Part shown: piece by piece, positions 15,794-24,052 of the stretch
How positions within the stretch are numbered: the first letter of the stretch is position 1
Layout: every line of letters starts with the position of its first letter
Source of the DNA: Thalassolituus sp. UBA674
Lineage (GTDB): Bacteria > Pseudomonadota > Gammaproteobacteria > Pseudomonadales > Oceanobacteraceae
Direction: 5' to 3'
Assembly: GCA_002298335.1 (NCBI GenBank)
Contig: DBNK01000024.1
Coordinates: 1 to 54,325 of the forward strand
DNA length: 54,325 nucleotides
The notes under the pieces: model-generated
Database searches by the model: none
What the model saw: only the letters and a program-made list of their open reading frames with translations
What the model was told of the DNA's origin: nothing
Program-made: the position numbers and the translations under genes

Positions 15794-16507
15794 ATGACTC
15801 ATTACTTTATTTCTGACCTGCATCTGCAGACCAGCCACCCGAAGATGACCGAAGGTTTCCTGCAGCTGCTGACGCGTCTGCAGGGGGCTGAGTCACTCTA
15901 CATTCTCGGCGACTTCTTCGAAGTCTGGATTGGCGATGACTACGACGACCCTATGGTCTCCTCCATCAAATCCGGCCTGAAACAGCTGAGCGAGAGCGGC
16001 ACATCTGTGTATCTGATGCACGGTAATCGCGATTTTCTGCTGGGCAACACCTTTGCTGAGCAGGCCGGAGCCACGCTGATGGATGAAGGCACGGTGATCA
16101 CCATCGGTAATCAGCAGGCACTGCTGATGCACGGCGACAGCCTTTGCACTCTGGATACTGCGTATATGCAGATGCGTGCCATGTTCCGCAACCCGGAATG
16201 GCAGGCGCAGATTCTGGCACAGCCGATTCCGGCACGACTGGCGCTGGCGGCCAATATCCGCTCAGAAAGTCAGAGCGGCCAGCAGATGAAATCCGATGAC
16301 ATCATGGATGTCACGCCGGACGAGGTGGTGAAAGTTATGGATGAAGCCGGTGTGAACCTGCTGATACATGGTCATACACATCGCCCTGCTGTCCATAAAG
16401 ACAATGGCCGTACGCGCATGGTGCTGGGTGACTGGAGTGATGAGCACGGCTGGCTGATCCGTTGGGACGCTGGCAGTGAGCCGGTGCTGGAGCAGTTTGC
16501 GCTTTGA
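15794..16507 (+). CDS. lpxH: UDP-2,3-diacylglucosamine diphosphatase
   Basis: Manganese-dependent hydrolase that cleaves UDP-2,3-diacylglucosamine to lipid X in lipid A synthesis at the inner membrane. The 237-residue protein carries the calcineurin-like metallophosphatase set: ISDLHL (D8, H10), LGDFFEVW (D40), HGNRDF (N78, R79), MHGD (H113) and GHTHRP (H194, H196). Length matches E. coli LpxH (240). The ribosome site is nearly adjacent to the ATG, so translation may depend on coupling to ppiB upstream. The next lipid A genes, lpxK and msbA, are a few kb away on the other strand. Confidence 0.97.
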   Translation: MTHYFISDLHLQTSHPKMTEGFLQLLTRLQGAESLYILGDFFEVWIGDDYDDPMVSSIKSGLKQLSESGTSVYLMHGNRDFLLGNTFAEQAGATLMDEGTVITIGNQQALLMHGDSLCTLDTAYMQMRAMFRNPEWQAQILAQPIPARLALAANIRSESQSGQQMKSDDIMDVTPDEVVKVMDEAGVNLLIHGHTHRPAVHKDNGRTRMVLGDWSDEHGWLIRWDAGSEPVLEQFAL

Positions 16508-16522
16508 GCTGTCGCTTGAATT

Positions 16523-16551
16523 AAAAAGCCCGGTAAATCCGGGCTTTTTTT
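16523..16551 (+). terminator. Terminator after lpxH
   Basis: An 11-bp stem (AAAAAGCCCGG with CCGGGCTTTTT) with a 5-nt loop is followed by a run of seven T. It is a strong intrinsic terminator for ppiB-lpxH. Confidence 0.95.
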
Positions 16552-16574
16552 GTTGTACCAATCGTTACCGTGAA

Positions 16575-16725
16575 TGGATCCCGCGGTCGAGCCGCGGGAT
16601 GACGGGTTACTGGTAACCACAACTTAAAAATTCACCTGTTACCTGTACTTTTTTACGTCATCTCAAGGCTTCCGGGGCAAGCCTTCAAGCCGTAGGATCC
16701 GGCAATCAAATTCGGTACGTTATCC
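16575..16725. repeat. Pair of inverted palindromic repeats
   Basis: The first unit is a 9-bp perfect hairpin, ATCCCGCGG/CCGCGGGAT (16578-16600), followed by a second hairpin GGTTAC/GTAACC (16605-16618). About 50 bp on, an opposite, decayed unit has the hairpin AAGGCTT/AAGCCTT and the flanks GTCATC and GGATCC. The TGGATCCCGCG...CGCGGGATGACG pattern is a widespread bacterial intergenic palindrome. Two facing copies form a BIME-like structure between lpxH and the PepSY gene. Confidence 0.55.
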
Positions 16726-16732
16726 TCAGAAA

Positions 16733-17275
16733 TTAAAACAAAGCCGCCAGAATCACAGCCACAAAAATACCCGTTCCGGTAATCGCGACAGTACGGATCT
16801 TAAACAGTGGTGACTGAATACCCAGAATCAGACCCGTCAGCAGAATGAGTACCAGCCCAACGGACAGAACAATTTCCATAGTACGGAAGATCCGTGGACC
16901 ATGACCTTTGTGCAGCTCCATCAGTGCAGCCACCAGATCCGGAGATACTGGTGTGATTTCGAGACCCGCAGGAAGCGTTTTCACTTCGTAAAAATCACGG
17001 CTGGTCGGGCGGGTCTGCATCATGGCGCCACGCTCACGGATGTAGGCAAAATTACTGTCGAGACCGGCCTGTTCAAGGATTGCTCTGAGCTCATCCGCTT
17101 TGGCATCGCCTTCCTGGATCAGGGCAGCGCCCGGAATCAGCACAGGTTCACCTTTCTTCATCTCACCTTCAAATCCAGCCAGATACAGGCCTCCGGATAC
17201 GGCCATGATCAGCAGCATGGGTGTAAAAAATGCCGCGATGTACAGGTGAATCTTCATCAGGGTCTTACGGGACAT
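16733..17275 (-). CDS. PepSY-associated transmembrane protein
   Basis: A 180-residue inner-membrane protein of the PepSY-associated membrane-helix type. It has a helix at about 10-34 (KIHLYIAAFFTPMLLIMAVSG written across residues 8-28), a periplasmic loop, and two helices near 134-152 and 161-179. The conserved N-terminal Lys-Ile-His and the HKGHGP segment could bind metal or haem, but that is speculative. Family members are often iron-regulated and lie near TonB-dependent receptors. None is present here, but a Fur-box-like site lies upstream. The gene is divergent from the desaturase and flanked downstream by palindromic repeats. Confidence 0.75.
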   Translation of the reverse strand: MSRKTLMKIHLYIAAFFTPMLLIMAVSGGLYLAGFEGEMKKGEPVLIPGAALIQEGDAKADELRAILEQAGLDSNFAYIRERGAMMQTRPTSRDFYEVKTLPAGLEITPVSPDLVAALMELHKGHGPRIFRTMEIVLSVGLVLILLTGLILGIQSPLFKIRTVAITGTGIFVAVILAALF

Positions 17276-17582
17276 GGTCTTTCCTCAAAATGGTTAACGT
17301 GAGCTGGCGCGATCATGACGCTGTGTCGCTGGTGAGGCAATCGCATAAATACAGAGAATTGTCGTTCTGTTAACCGTTTCCGGTTTCTGCCTGCCCTCAC
17401 CGATATTAATAATACTCATTCCTATTTGAGGAGGCCAGATTCGATTATCCCGCCCACGTGAACTCATTGACCCAGCAGAAAGGTCAGTTTCTGGTGCCAC
17501 AGGCTGCAGCTTACGATACAGTGCGGAAATCAGAACAATAAAAAGACAAACTGCCTGTGATTTCCGCAGGGAGGAGCAGACT
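17276..17582. other. Divergent intergenic region between PepSY and desaturase genes
   Basis: About 307 bp carrying the control regions of two divergent genes. A Fur-box-like sequence lies near 17403-17423, and the desaturase ribosome site GGGAGGAG is at the right end. No gene or strong repeat is seen in it. Confidence 0.6.
17403..17423 (-). promoter_or_regulatory. Possible Fur box
   Basis: Read on the minus strand the site is GGAATGAGTATTATTAATAT. This is similar to the Fur-site form AATGAGAATNATT, though imperfect. It lies about 130 bp upstream of the PepSY-type gene, whose relatives are often iron-repressed. It could also be an AT-rich promoter element. Confidence 0.4.
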
Positions 17583-18470
17583 GTGAGTAACCCAGCCACC
17601 CGTTTGACGATTCCGGCAGAATTACGCCCACTCGCCCGTGCCCCCAGTATTGCCTGGCCGACAGTGGCGCTGTTTGCCGCGGCGACTCTGCTTTACAGCA
17701 CCGGTCTGTATGGCGGTCTTTCCGGATCACTGCCAGTCTGGGCAGTCGTACTGATGAACGCGCTGGCCGTATTCTGGTTTTTCACTGTGATGCATGACGC
17801 GGCACATAATTCGGTCAGTACCAACCGCACACTCAACGACACATTCGGCCAGCTGTCCGCACTCACCTTCTCCGTCTGGCCGGTTTATAAAGCCTTCCGT
17901 TATGTGCATATGCAGCACCACCGCTTTGCCAATGCCGACGACGATACCGACCCCGACCGTTACTGCGGCAGCGGACCAGCCTGGCAACTGCCGCTGCGCT
18001 GGCTGACCATGGATTTCAAATACTACGTCTGGTATCTGTCACGCCTGAATCAGCGTCCGACACGGGAAATCATCAATACGCTGGGGATTATGACGGCGGC
18101 TACCCTGTTTCACGGTACGCTGATTTTCTCAGGCTATGCGTGGGAGTTTTTCTTTTTCTTCTTTCTGCCTGCGCGTGTGGCCATATTCTTTCTGGCTTTT
18201 GCTTTTGATTACCTGCCACACACACCCTACAAAACCACTCAGCCGGACAACCCCTGGCAGGCCACAAATAACCGCATTGGTATGGAATGGCTGCTGACAC
18301 CGGTGCTGCTCTACCAGAACTACCATCTGGTGCACCACCTCTATCCCCTCGCGCCTTTTTACCGCTATATCCGCCTGTGGAAGATGGCCGAGGAGTATCA
18401 CCTGTCGCACCAGCCCCTGTTAATGACGCCTCTGGGCAAAGAAAAGACAATACGTGAGAAGGTCAGCTGA
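17583..18470 (+). CDS. Membrane fatty acid desaturase family protein
   Basis: A 295-residue integral membrane di-iron desaturase or hydroxylase. The three histidine boxes are intact: HDAAH (H71-H75), HMQHH (H109-H113) and HLVHH (H248-H252). Hydrophobic segments lie around 25-45, 52-72, 160-180 and 185-205, the last with an unusual run of phenylalanines. The GTG start at 17583 follows a strong GGAGG site. The fold suits an acyl-lipid or fatty-acid desaturase; a carotenoid or alkane-type hydroxylase is possible because these share the boxes. Its end overlaps the convergent murB by 8 bp. The upstream spacer is shared with the PepSY gene. Confidence 0.85.
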   Translation: MSNPATRLTIPAELRPLARAPSIAWPTVALFAAATLLYSTGLYGGLSGSLPVWAVVLMNALAVFWFFTVMHDAAHNSVSTNRTLNDTFGQLSALTFSVWPVYKAFRYVHMQHHRFANADDDTDPDRYCGSGPAWQLPLRWLTMDFKYYVWYLSRLNQRPTREIINTLGIMTAATLFHGTLIFSGYAWEFFFFFFLPARVAIFFLAFAFDYLPHTPYKTTQPDNPWQATNNRIGMEWLLTPVLLYQNYHLVHHLYPLAPFYRYIRLWKMAEEYHLSHQPLLMTPLGKEKTIREKVS

Positions 18471-19476
18471 AGTCGCCGGGTTCCGGATGTAACCAGACGG
18501 AAAAAGTATCGGCAACGGCCTGTTGAACCTTCGTCTGTAATTGCTTCACATCCGCCAGCGTCGCGCCATCCTGAGCGGTGAGCACCAGCGCCTGTTTTTC
18601 ATACATGGCCACAGGGCCGATGGCCTTGCCTTTAAAACCGCATTCCTGAATCAGCCAGCCTGCCGCCAGTTTCACACCGGACGCCTGCGGGTATTGCGGC
18701 ATATCCGGATACCGGGCTTTCAGTGCCGCAGCCTGAGATAAACTGACCAGCGGATTCTGGAAGAAGGAGCCTGCGTTGGCAATTTCTGCAGGATCAGGCA
18801 ATTTGGAGCGGCGTACCTGAACCACCTCAGTAATCAGTTTCTGCGGCGTGAGATCAAAGGCATTTAACTGGTTCAGCGGTGCGTAACTGAGCACTGGCCG
18901 GAAGGTATCAGCAAGCGCAAAACGCACTCTGAGAATCACGAAGTCGTCTTTCAGTTCGCGCTTGAAGATTGAGTCACGGTAACCAAAGCGGCATTCATCC
19001 GCAGAGAAGGTTCTGAGTTGACGGGTGCTGAGCTGATAGCCGGTGACGCTGAGGATAAACTCCCCGGCTTCCACTCCGTAGGCACCGATATTCTGCACCG
19101 GTGCTGCCCCAACGGTTCCGGGTATGAGGGAGAGATTCTCCAGCCCATGACCATATTTCACGCTGGCGCACACCCAGTCATGCCAGTTCATACCGGCATC
19201 GACATCGACGATGACGTAATCAGCATCCCGGCTGACCTGGGTTATTTTTTCAGACGCAGGATGTATTACCAGTGCCTTGATCTGTGGCGCCATGAGCACA
19301 TTGCTGCCACCACCCAGAACTTTCATTGAGACACCGTATTGAACCGCAGCCTCGTGCAGAAACAGCAGATCACTCAGTGAAGAAAAACGGGAGAAATAGC
19401 GTGCCTGAGCGGGAAGACGCAGCGTGTTCATATGCTGCAGATTGACGTCCTGCTGAATCTGAACTGCAGCAGCCAT
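18463..19476 (-). CDS. murB: UDP-N-acetylenolpyruvoylglucosamine reductase
   Basis: FAD-dependent reductase that makes UDP-N-acetylmuramate for peptidoglycan. The 337-residue protein has the FAD-binding LGGGSNVLM element (54-62 region), SLIPGTVGAAPVQNIGAYG, the GYRDSIFK motif, and GSFFQNP with the catalytic serine. It is a type I MurB by length, like E. coli (342). Its start overlaps the phosphatase stop as TGATG, so translation is coupled. It is the last gene of the exbB-to-murB operon and meets the desaturase gene end to end. Confidence 0.97.
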   Translation of the reverse strand: MAAAVQIQQDVNLQHMNTLRLPAQARYFSRFSSLSDLLFLHEAAVQYGVSMKVLGGGSNVLMAPQIKALVIHPASEKITQVSRDADYVIVDVDAGMNWHDWVCASVKYGHGLENLSLIPGTVGAAPVQNIGAYGVEAGEFILSVTGYQLSTRQLRTFSADECRFGYRDSIFKRELKDDFVILRVRFALADTFRPVLSYAPLNQLNAFDLTPQKLITEVVQVRRSKLPDPAEIANAGSFFQNPLVSLSQAAALKARYPDMPQYPQASGVKLAAGWLIQECGFKGKAIGPVAMYEKQALVLTAQDGATLADVKQLQTKVQQAVADTFSVWLHPEPGDFS

Positions 19477-19949
19477 CAGAGTCGTGACCGGATGTCCGCA
19501 ATCAGTCCGTCACAGGCATCTTCGACCAGATCCAGTACATGACGGAAACCGGCTTCACCACCATAGTATGGGTCCGGGACTTCCTGCTCGGTAAAGCTGT
19601 GGGCGAACTCACGTACAAACAATTGCGGTACCGTTCCGCCACAGACGCGGTGCATGGCTTTCAGATCTTTGAGGTTGCTGGAGTCCATGGCCAGCAGGTA
19701 ATCGAACTGGTGAAAGTCTGCCTCGCAGACCTGACGGGCCTTGAGGTCTGAGATGTCCACGCCGCGCTGACGTGCCGCGTGTTGTGAGCGAGGATCAGGG
19801 GAGCGGCCGATATGCCAGCTGGCAGTGCCTGCGGAATCCACTTCCACATGCTCTTCCAGTCCCTCTTCCTTCAGCCGCGACAGCATCACGCCATGCGCGG
19901 TCGGCGAGCGGCAGATATTCCCCAGACAGACAAACAGAACCCGGATCAT
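19476..19949 (-). CDS. Low-molecular-weight protein-tyrosine phosphatase
   Basis: A 157-residue phosphatase with the N-terminal P-loop CLGNICRS (C8, R14) and the general-acid loop DPYYGG, both intact. In other bacteria such enzymes dephosphorylate tyrosine kinases that control capsule and exopolysaccharide export. No partner kinase is in this window. It overlaps Trm112/YcaR by 4 bp (ATGA) and murB by 1 bp (TGATG). The order Trm112-PTP-murB is seen in pseudomonads, but there kdsB usually lies between Trm112 and PTP. Here kdsB is some 31 kb away. Confidence 0.92.
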   Translation of the reverse strand: MIRVLFVCLGNICRSPTAHGVMLSRLKEEGLEEHVEVDSAGTASWHIGRSPDPRSQHAARQRGVDISDLKARQVCEADFHQFDYLLAMDSSNLKDLKAMHRVCGGTVPQLFVREFAHSFTEQEVPDPYYGGEAGFRHVLDLVEDACDGLIADIRSRL

Positions 19950-20158
19950 GACTGGCTCGTTACCGCTCCCCGGGCTTTTTCGAGCTTCTCATCTTCAGAC
20001 ATACGGCGTGCTTCATCGACCAGCATCACCGGCACACCGTCACGGATGGGGTACGCCAGGCCATCGAAAGTACAGAGCAGCTCAGCCGCGTCTTTGTCGT
20101 ATTTCAGTTTGCCTTTGCACTGCGGGCAGACCAGTAAGCTGAGAAGTTGTTTATCCAT
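19946..20158 (-). CDS. ycaR: Trm112/YcaR family zinc-ribbon protein
   Basis: A 70-residue protein with the typical CPQCKGKL knuckle, a later Cys in LLCTFDGLAYPIRDG, and the ending VPVMLVDEARRM. I start it at the ATG at 20158, which gives the family length and removes an upstream extension that reads through lpxK. Bacterial members almost always sit between lpxK and kdsB. Their role is poorly known, and relatives activate methyltransferases in eukaryotes. It overlaps the end of lpxK by 8 bp and the phosphatase start by 4 bp, so it is tightly coupled. Confidence 0.92.
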   Translation of the reverse strand: MDKQLLSLLVCPQCKGKLKYDKDAAELLCTFDGLAYPIRDGVPVMLVDEARRMSEDEKLEKARGAVTSQS

Positions 20159-21134
20159 GACGTTGTCCAGATTGTTGCAGAAGTTGGTCGATTGCTTCTG
20201 CCGCTGCCTCTGAAGGCACGGCAGCAATACTCAGGTACCAGCAATGCCGGAGTACCTCAGAGCCGAATGACATGCATTTGACCCAGTCTTTCTCGGTCAT
20301 TATGACAGGCGTACCGTTACCGATCATCAGATCAGACGGAGAAAAGCGGTGATGATCCGCAAAAGGATGCTCTTTCACCCCACAGCCCAGTGACACCAGT
20401 GTGGCAAAAAAGCGCCCGGGGTGTCCGATACCGGCCACGGCACACACGTCCTGGCCGGCAAAATGATCCGGTGCCACCGTCTCACCCGTGTGGCAGTGTA
20501 TCAGTGCCACCGGCTGAACCCTAAAATCGCGCCCATTCACCAGATGCAGATCGGTCTGCCCGGCGCGGCTGACCGGCTCACGCAAAGGGCCGACCGGCAG
20601 CATCCAACCGTTGCCAAATCCGCGGCTGGCATCACTGACCAGAATCTCTGCCCGGCGGGCCATGGCGTAATGCTGCAAGCCGTCATCCGACAGAATCAGA
20701 TCGGCCTGCCCCATCAGCTGCGCCACCGCACGGCTGCGTTGCGGATCCACCATCACCTCAATACCCTGCCTCGCCAACATAGCGGGTTCATCACCGCAAA
20801 CAGCGGGGTCTGTGTCTGGCGTAACCCGCAGCGGGTAAGACTCAGCATGACCACCATAGCCACGGGATACGACAACGGTATGAAATCCGAGCGACTGTGA
20901 ACGCTCAGCGATGTAGCGGATCAGGGGGGTTTTGCCGGTACCGCCCACCGAAATATTCCCCACGACAATGACTGGCGGCCCGATTTCCTGCGGTGGATGC
21001 AACCGGTAAACCAGCCGCCGTACGTTGCTGATCAGGGCAAACAACAGCCACAGTGGCAGCAGCCACAGATTACCTCTGGCGGAGGTGTACCAGTTTTTTT
21101 CAATCCGGGCAGCAAGCCGTTGCCCCAGACTCAC
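20151..21134 (-). CDS. lpxK: Tetraacyldisaccharide 4'-kinase
   Basis: Inner-membrane kinase that adds the 4' phosphate to tetraacyldisaccharide-1-phosphate, giving lipid IVA. The 327-residue protein has an N-terminal membrane-associated helix (about 22-38) followed by the Walker A segment GNISVGGTGKTP (59-70) and LSDDGLQHY with its catalytic Asp residues. Length matches E. coli LpxK (328). It overlaps msbA by 4 bp, so the kinase and the lipid A flippase are translated together. Confidence 0.97.
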   Translation of the reverse strand: MSLGQRLAARIEKNWYTSARGNLWLLPLWLLFALISNVRRLVYRLHPPQEIGPPVIVVGNISVGGTGKTPLIRYIAERSQSLGFHTVVVSRGYGGHAESYPLRVTPDTDPAVCGDEPAMLARQGIEVMVDPQRSRAVAQLMGQADLILSDDGLQHYAMARRAEILVSDASRGFGNGWMLPVGPLREPVSRAGQTDLHLVNGRDFRVQPVALIHCHTGETVAPDHFAGQDVCAVAGIGHPGRFFATLVSLGCGVKEHPFADHHRFSPSDLMIGNGTPVIMTEKDWVKCMSFGSEVLRHCWYLSIAAVPSEAAAEAIDQLLQQSGQRHG

Positions 21135-22897
21135 CGGGCATCCGCAGCGCTGGGTTGAGGGTCGGTAAACTGCAGCTGGTGCAGCTGAGTGTAAGCACCA
21201 CCCTTGGCCAGCAGCTCGTTGTGACTGCCCTGCTCAATGATTTCTCCGCTCTCAATCACCACAATATTGTCTGCCTGCTCAATGGTGCTCAGACGGTGCG
21301 CGATGACCAGCGTGGTACGCCCCTTCATGACCTCTTCCATTGCAGCCTGAATATGACGCTCGGATTCGGTATCCAGTGCCGACGTGGCCTCATCAAGGAT
21401 GAGCACCGGAGCATTCTTGAGAATGGCCCGGGCAATGGCGATCCGCTGACGCTGACCTCCGGACAACATGACACCATTCTCACCCACCTGAGTGTCATAA
21501 CCCTGCGGCAGACGGCTGATGAAGTCATGTGCGTGGGCGGCTTTGGCTGCAGCAAACACGGCTTCATCATCCAGATCGCGCAGCGCCCCGTAGGCGATGT
21601 TGTCACGGATGCTGGCATTAAAAAGTGTGACCTGCTGGCTGACGATGGCGATCTGGTCGCGCAGTGAATCCAGTGTTAACTCACGGGTATCCTGACCATC
21701 GAGCAGAATACGCCCTGCCGTCAGTTCATAAAAACGCGGCAGCAGACTCGCCAGTGTGGTTTTACCACTGCCGGACTTACCGACGAGGGCCACGCTGGTC
21801 CCGGCGGGAATATTCAGGGTGATATGCCTGAGTGCGTCTTCTGCGGCTTTATCGTAGCGGAAGCTGACATCATCAAAACGTACGTCGCCGTTGCAGTCAG
21901 GCAAGGATTGACTGCCGGCGTCTTCCTCAACATCGGCATCCAGAATGCTGAAGACCGATTCGGCAGCGGTCAGACCTTTCTGCACAATCGAATTGATATC
22001 GGTGAGCGCACGGATAGGTTTGGCAATCAGTGAGGCGGCTGTAATGAACTGCAGGAAGGCTTCCGTCGTCATCTGGTCGTTAGCGACACGCTGAAACATC
22101 AGATACACCATCACGCCCAGACCAAGGGCAATCACCATCTGGGTCGTCGGCACGTTAATGGCGTTCACCCGGGAGAACTTCATCACCTGCTTACGGTTCT
22201 GTTCAGCCGCTTTCGTGAAGCGTTGCGTTTCATAGTCTTTGGCACCGTAGGTTCTGACCTCGCGGTAACCATTAATGGATTCGTTGGTCACCTGAGTGAC
22301 TTCACCCATGGATTTCTGAATACCCCGGCTGTAGCGGCGGAAGAAACGGCTGGCCTGACTGACCAGCAGGCCGATCACAGGCACGATCACCAGAAAAATA
22401 CCGGTCAGTGTGTAATCCAGCCAGATCAGATACCCCATCAGCAGAAGAACGGTCATGCCTTCCTGCACGACGGTGGTCAACGCCCGGGTGCTGGCGCCGT
22501 TGACCTGTTCCACATCAAAGATTACACGGCTGATCAGACGGCCACTGGATTCTGAATCGTAGTAAAAACTCGGCAGATTGAGCATGCGCCCGAACAGTTG
22601 CAGACGCAGGGCCTGCACCACACCGGTACCGACAACCGAGGTGAAGTATTTACCGAGGAATGTACCGATACCGCGGAACAGATAAACCCCGAGCAGTGCT
22701 CCGACTATCAGCAGGATGTTGTCCTGGGTGGGATTCTGCAGGGTACGTTCAACCCAGCCCATCAGATGCGCCAGCATCGGAGCTGAGGCCGCAAACATGA
22801 TGAAACCGATAATACTCAGGGTAAAGGCAACCCGGTGCGGCCAGACAAACGTCAGCAGACGTTTATACAGCTGCCCGGGTGTAGGGCTTGCAGACAT
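21131..22897 (-). CDS. msbA: Lipid A export ABC transporter MsbA
   Basis: Homodimeric ABC exporter that flips core-lipid A across the inner membrane. The 588-residue protein has six membrane segments in the first 320 residues. The nucleotide-binding domain has Walker A GKSGSGKTT (near 375), signature LSGGQRQR, and Walker B VLILDEATSALD, with the H-loop in VIAHRLSTIEQ. It is flanked by exbD (1 bp gap) and lpxK (4 bp overlap). The lpxK neighbour and family length strongly favour MsbA over a generic multidrug exporter. Confidence 0.95.
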   Translation of the reverse strand: MSASPTPGQLYKRLLTFVWPHRVAFTLSIIGFIMFAASAPMLAHLMGWVERTLQNPTQDNILLIVGALLGVYLFRGIGTFLGKYFTSVVGTGVVQALRLQLFGRMLNLPSFYYDSESSGRLISRVIFDVEQVNGASTRALTTVVQEGMTVLLLMGYLIWLDYTLTGIFLVIVPVIGLLVSQASRFFRRYSRGIQKSMGEVTQVTNESINGYREVRTYGAKDYETQRFTKAAEQNRKQVMKFSRVNAINVPTTQMVIALGLGVMVYLMFQRVANDQMTTEAFLQFITAASLIAKPIRALTDINSIVQKGLTAAESVFSILDADVEEDAGSQSLPDCNGDVRFDDVSFRYDKAAEDALRHITLNIPAGTSVALVGKSGSGKTTLASLLPRFYELTAGRILLDGQDTRELTLDSLRDQIAIVSQQVTLFNASIRDNIAYGALRDLDDEAVFAAAKAAHAHDFISRLPQGYDTQVGENGVMLSGGQRQRIAIARAILKNAPVLILDEATSALDTESERHIQAAMEEVMKGRTTLVIAHRLSTIEQADNIVVIESGEIIEQGSHNELLAKGGAYTQLHQLQFTDPQPSAADAR

Positions 22898-22898
22898 A

Positions 22899-23327
22899 TC
22901 AGTTACTGTCTTCTGATTTACGGGTCGTAATACTCAGATTAACCAGACCCAGCTGACCCGCTGCATCCATCGCGCGGACCACAGACTCGTGGGTCGCTTT
23001 GGCATCCGCCGTAATGGTGACAGAGGGTGTTGCGGTGCCCATCTCCTCCATAACGGAGGTAATGGCACGCTTCAGCGTATCCGGCTGACTGTTGATGAGG
23101 CTTTTGCCATTCACACTGAATTCGCCATTGGCGGTGATCAGAATATCAACGCCTTCCGGTGTCTCACCAGCGGCACTGGCCTGTGCTTCCGGCAGCGTCA
23201 GGCTGAGGTGATTTTCTTTGGTGAAGGTGGTGGAAACCATAAAGAAAATCAGGAGCAGGAAGACAATATCAATCAGCGGCGTCAGATTGACGGAGACTTC
23301 TTCGCGGTTGCTGCGTCTGAAATTCAC
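22899..23327 (-). CDS. exbD: ExbD/TolR family biopolymer transport protein
   Basis: A 142-residue single-pass protein that, with ExbB, uses the proton gradient to energise TonB-type systems. The N-terminal cytoplasmic stretch is followed by a membrane helix (about 16-36) holding the essential aspartate D20 (LTPLIDIVFLL), then a periplasmic domain. The start is GTG, chosen because it matches the family N-terminus (NFRRxxRE). It lies 5 bp after exbB with no strong ribosome site, so it is probably translationally coupled. No tonB gene is nearby. Confidence 0.93.
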   Translation of the reverse strand: MNFRRSNREEVSVNLTPLIDIVFLLLIFFMVSTTFTKENHLSLTLPEAQASAAGETPEGVDILITANGEFSVNGKSLINSQPDTLKRAITSVMEEMGTATPSVTITADAKATHESVVRAMDAAGQLGLVNLSITTRKSEDSN

Positions 23328-23332
23328 CGGCT

Positions 23333-23959
23333 TCAGCCCTCAGACACCGAAATTTCACGTTCACCGTGCATGGCATCGACCAGTTTGATCGACTCCTGCT
23401 CCATGAACACAACGATCTCATCAATACGACGCTGCAGAATGCGGTGGCAGATCAGAGCCGGAATCGCGACCAGCAGACCTGCTGCTGTGGTGACCAGTGC
23501 CTGAGAAATACCGCCTGCCAGCAGGCCTGCCTGGCCGGTGCCTTCTGCCATGATGTCAGCGAACACCTGAATCATACCGAATACAGTACCGAGCAGACCC
23601 ATCAGCGGCGTAACAGCTGCGATGGTACCCAGAGCATTCAGGTAACGTTCCATTTCATGGATTTCGTGGGAAGCCACTTCCTGAATACTTTCTTTCATGA
23701 TCTGACGGCCGTGGCGGGCGTTGATCAGACCAGCAGCCAGGATACGGCCCAGCGGGCTGCCTTCACTGAGACTGCGGATACGGTTTGAGTCGAGCTGCTT
23801 ATTGCGGATCCAGCCCCACACCCGTGGCAGCAGATCCTGAGGGGCAATCCTGGACGCTCTGAGCGTGACCAGTCGTTCACCAATAATTGCCAGGGCCAGT
23901 ACTGAAGCAATCAGAATGGGCACCATCATCCAACCACCGCTCTGGATGATCTCAAGCAT
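23333..23959 (-). CDS. exbB: MotA/TolQ/ExbB family proton channel protein
   Basis: A 208-residue inner-membrane protein with three membrane segments (about 8-26, 110-135 and 150-175). It has the family motif LGTVFGMI and the TTAAGLLVAIPAL segment that lines the proton path. A strong AGGAG ribosome site precedes the ATG. It is the first gene of a seven-gene operon running to murB. This exbB-exbD pair in front of msbA-lpxK is a known arrangement in marine gammaproteobacteria and pseudomonads. Whether it serves TonB or another partner cannot be read here. Confidence 0.93.
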   Translation of the reverse strand: MLEIIQSGGWMMVPILIASVLALAIIGERLVTLRASRIAPQDLLPRVWGWIRNKQLDSNRIRSLSEGSPLGRILAAGLINARHGRQIMKESIQEVASHEIHEMERYLNALGTIAAVTPLMGLLGTVFGMIQVFADIMAEGTGQAGLLAGGISQALVTTAAGLLVAIPALICHRILQRRIDEIVVFMEQESIKLVDAMHGEREISVSEG

Positions 23960-24052
23960 GTGCAGTCTCCTCTGTTTATAAGGCCGCTACTCTAGCACAA
24001 GGCCTCAGCCGGAAACATCCCTGCCCCACGGCTCATCGTGCCTGCTGGGATT

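Noticed and set aside
17583..18470. Beta-carotene hydroxylase
   Set aside because: It shares the three His boxes, but there is no carotenoid gene neighbour and the length fits acyl-lipid desaturases as well. It was kept as an unspecified desaturase.
20158..20227. Longer start for the Trm112/YcaR gene
   Set aside because: The extra N-terminal residues read back into lpxK and are not present in the family.
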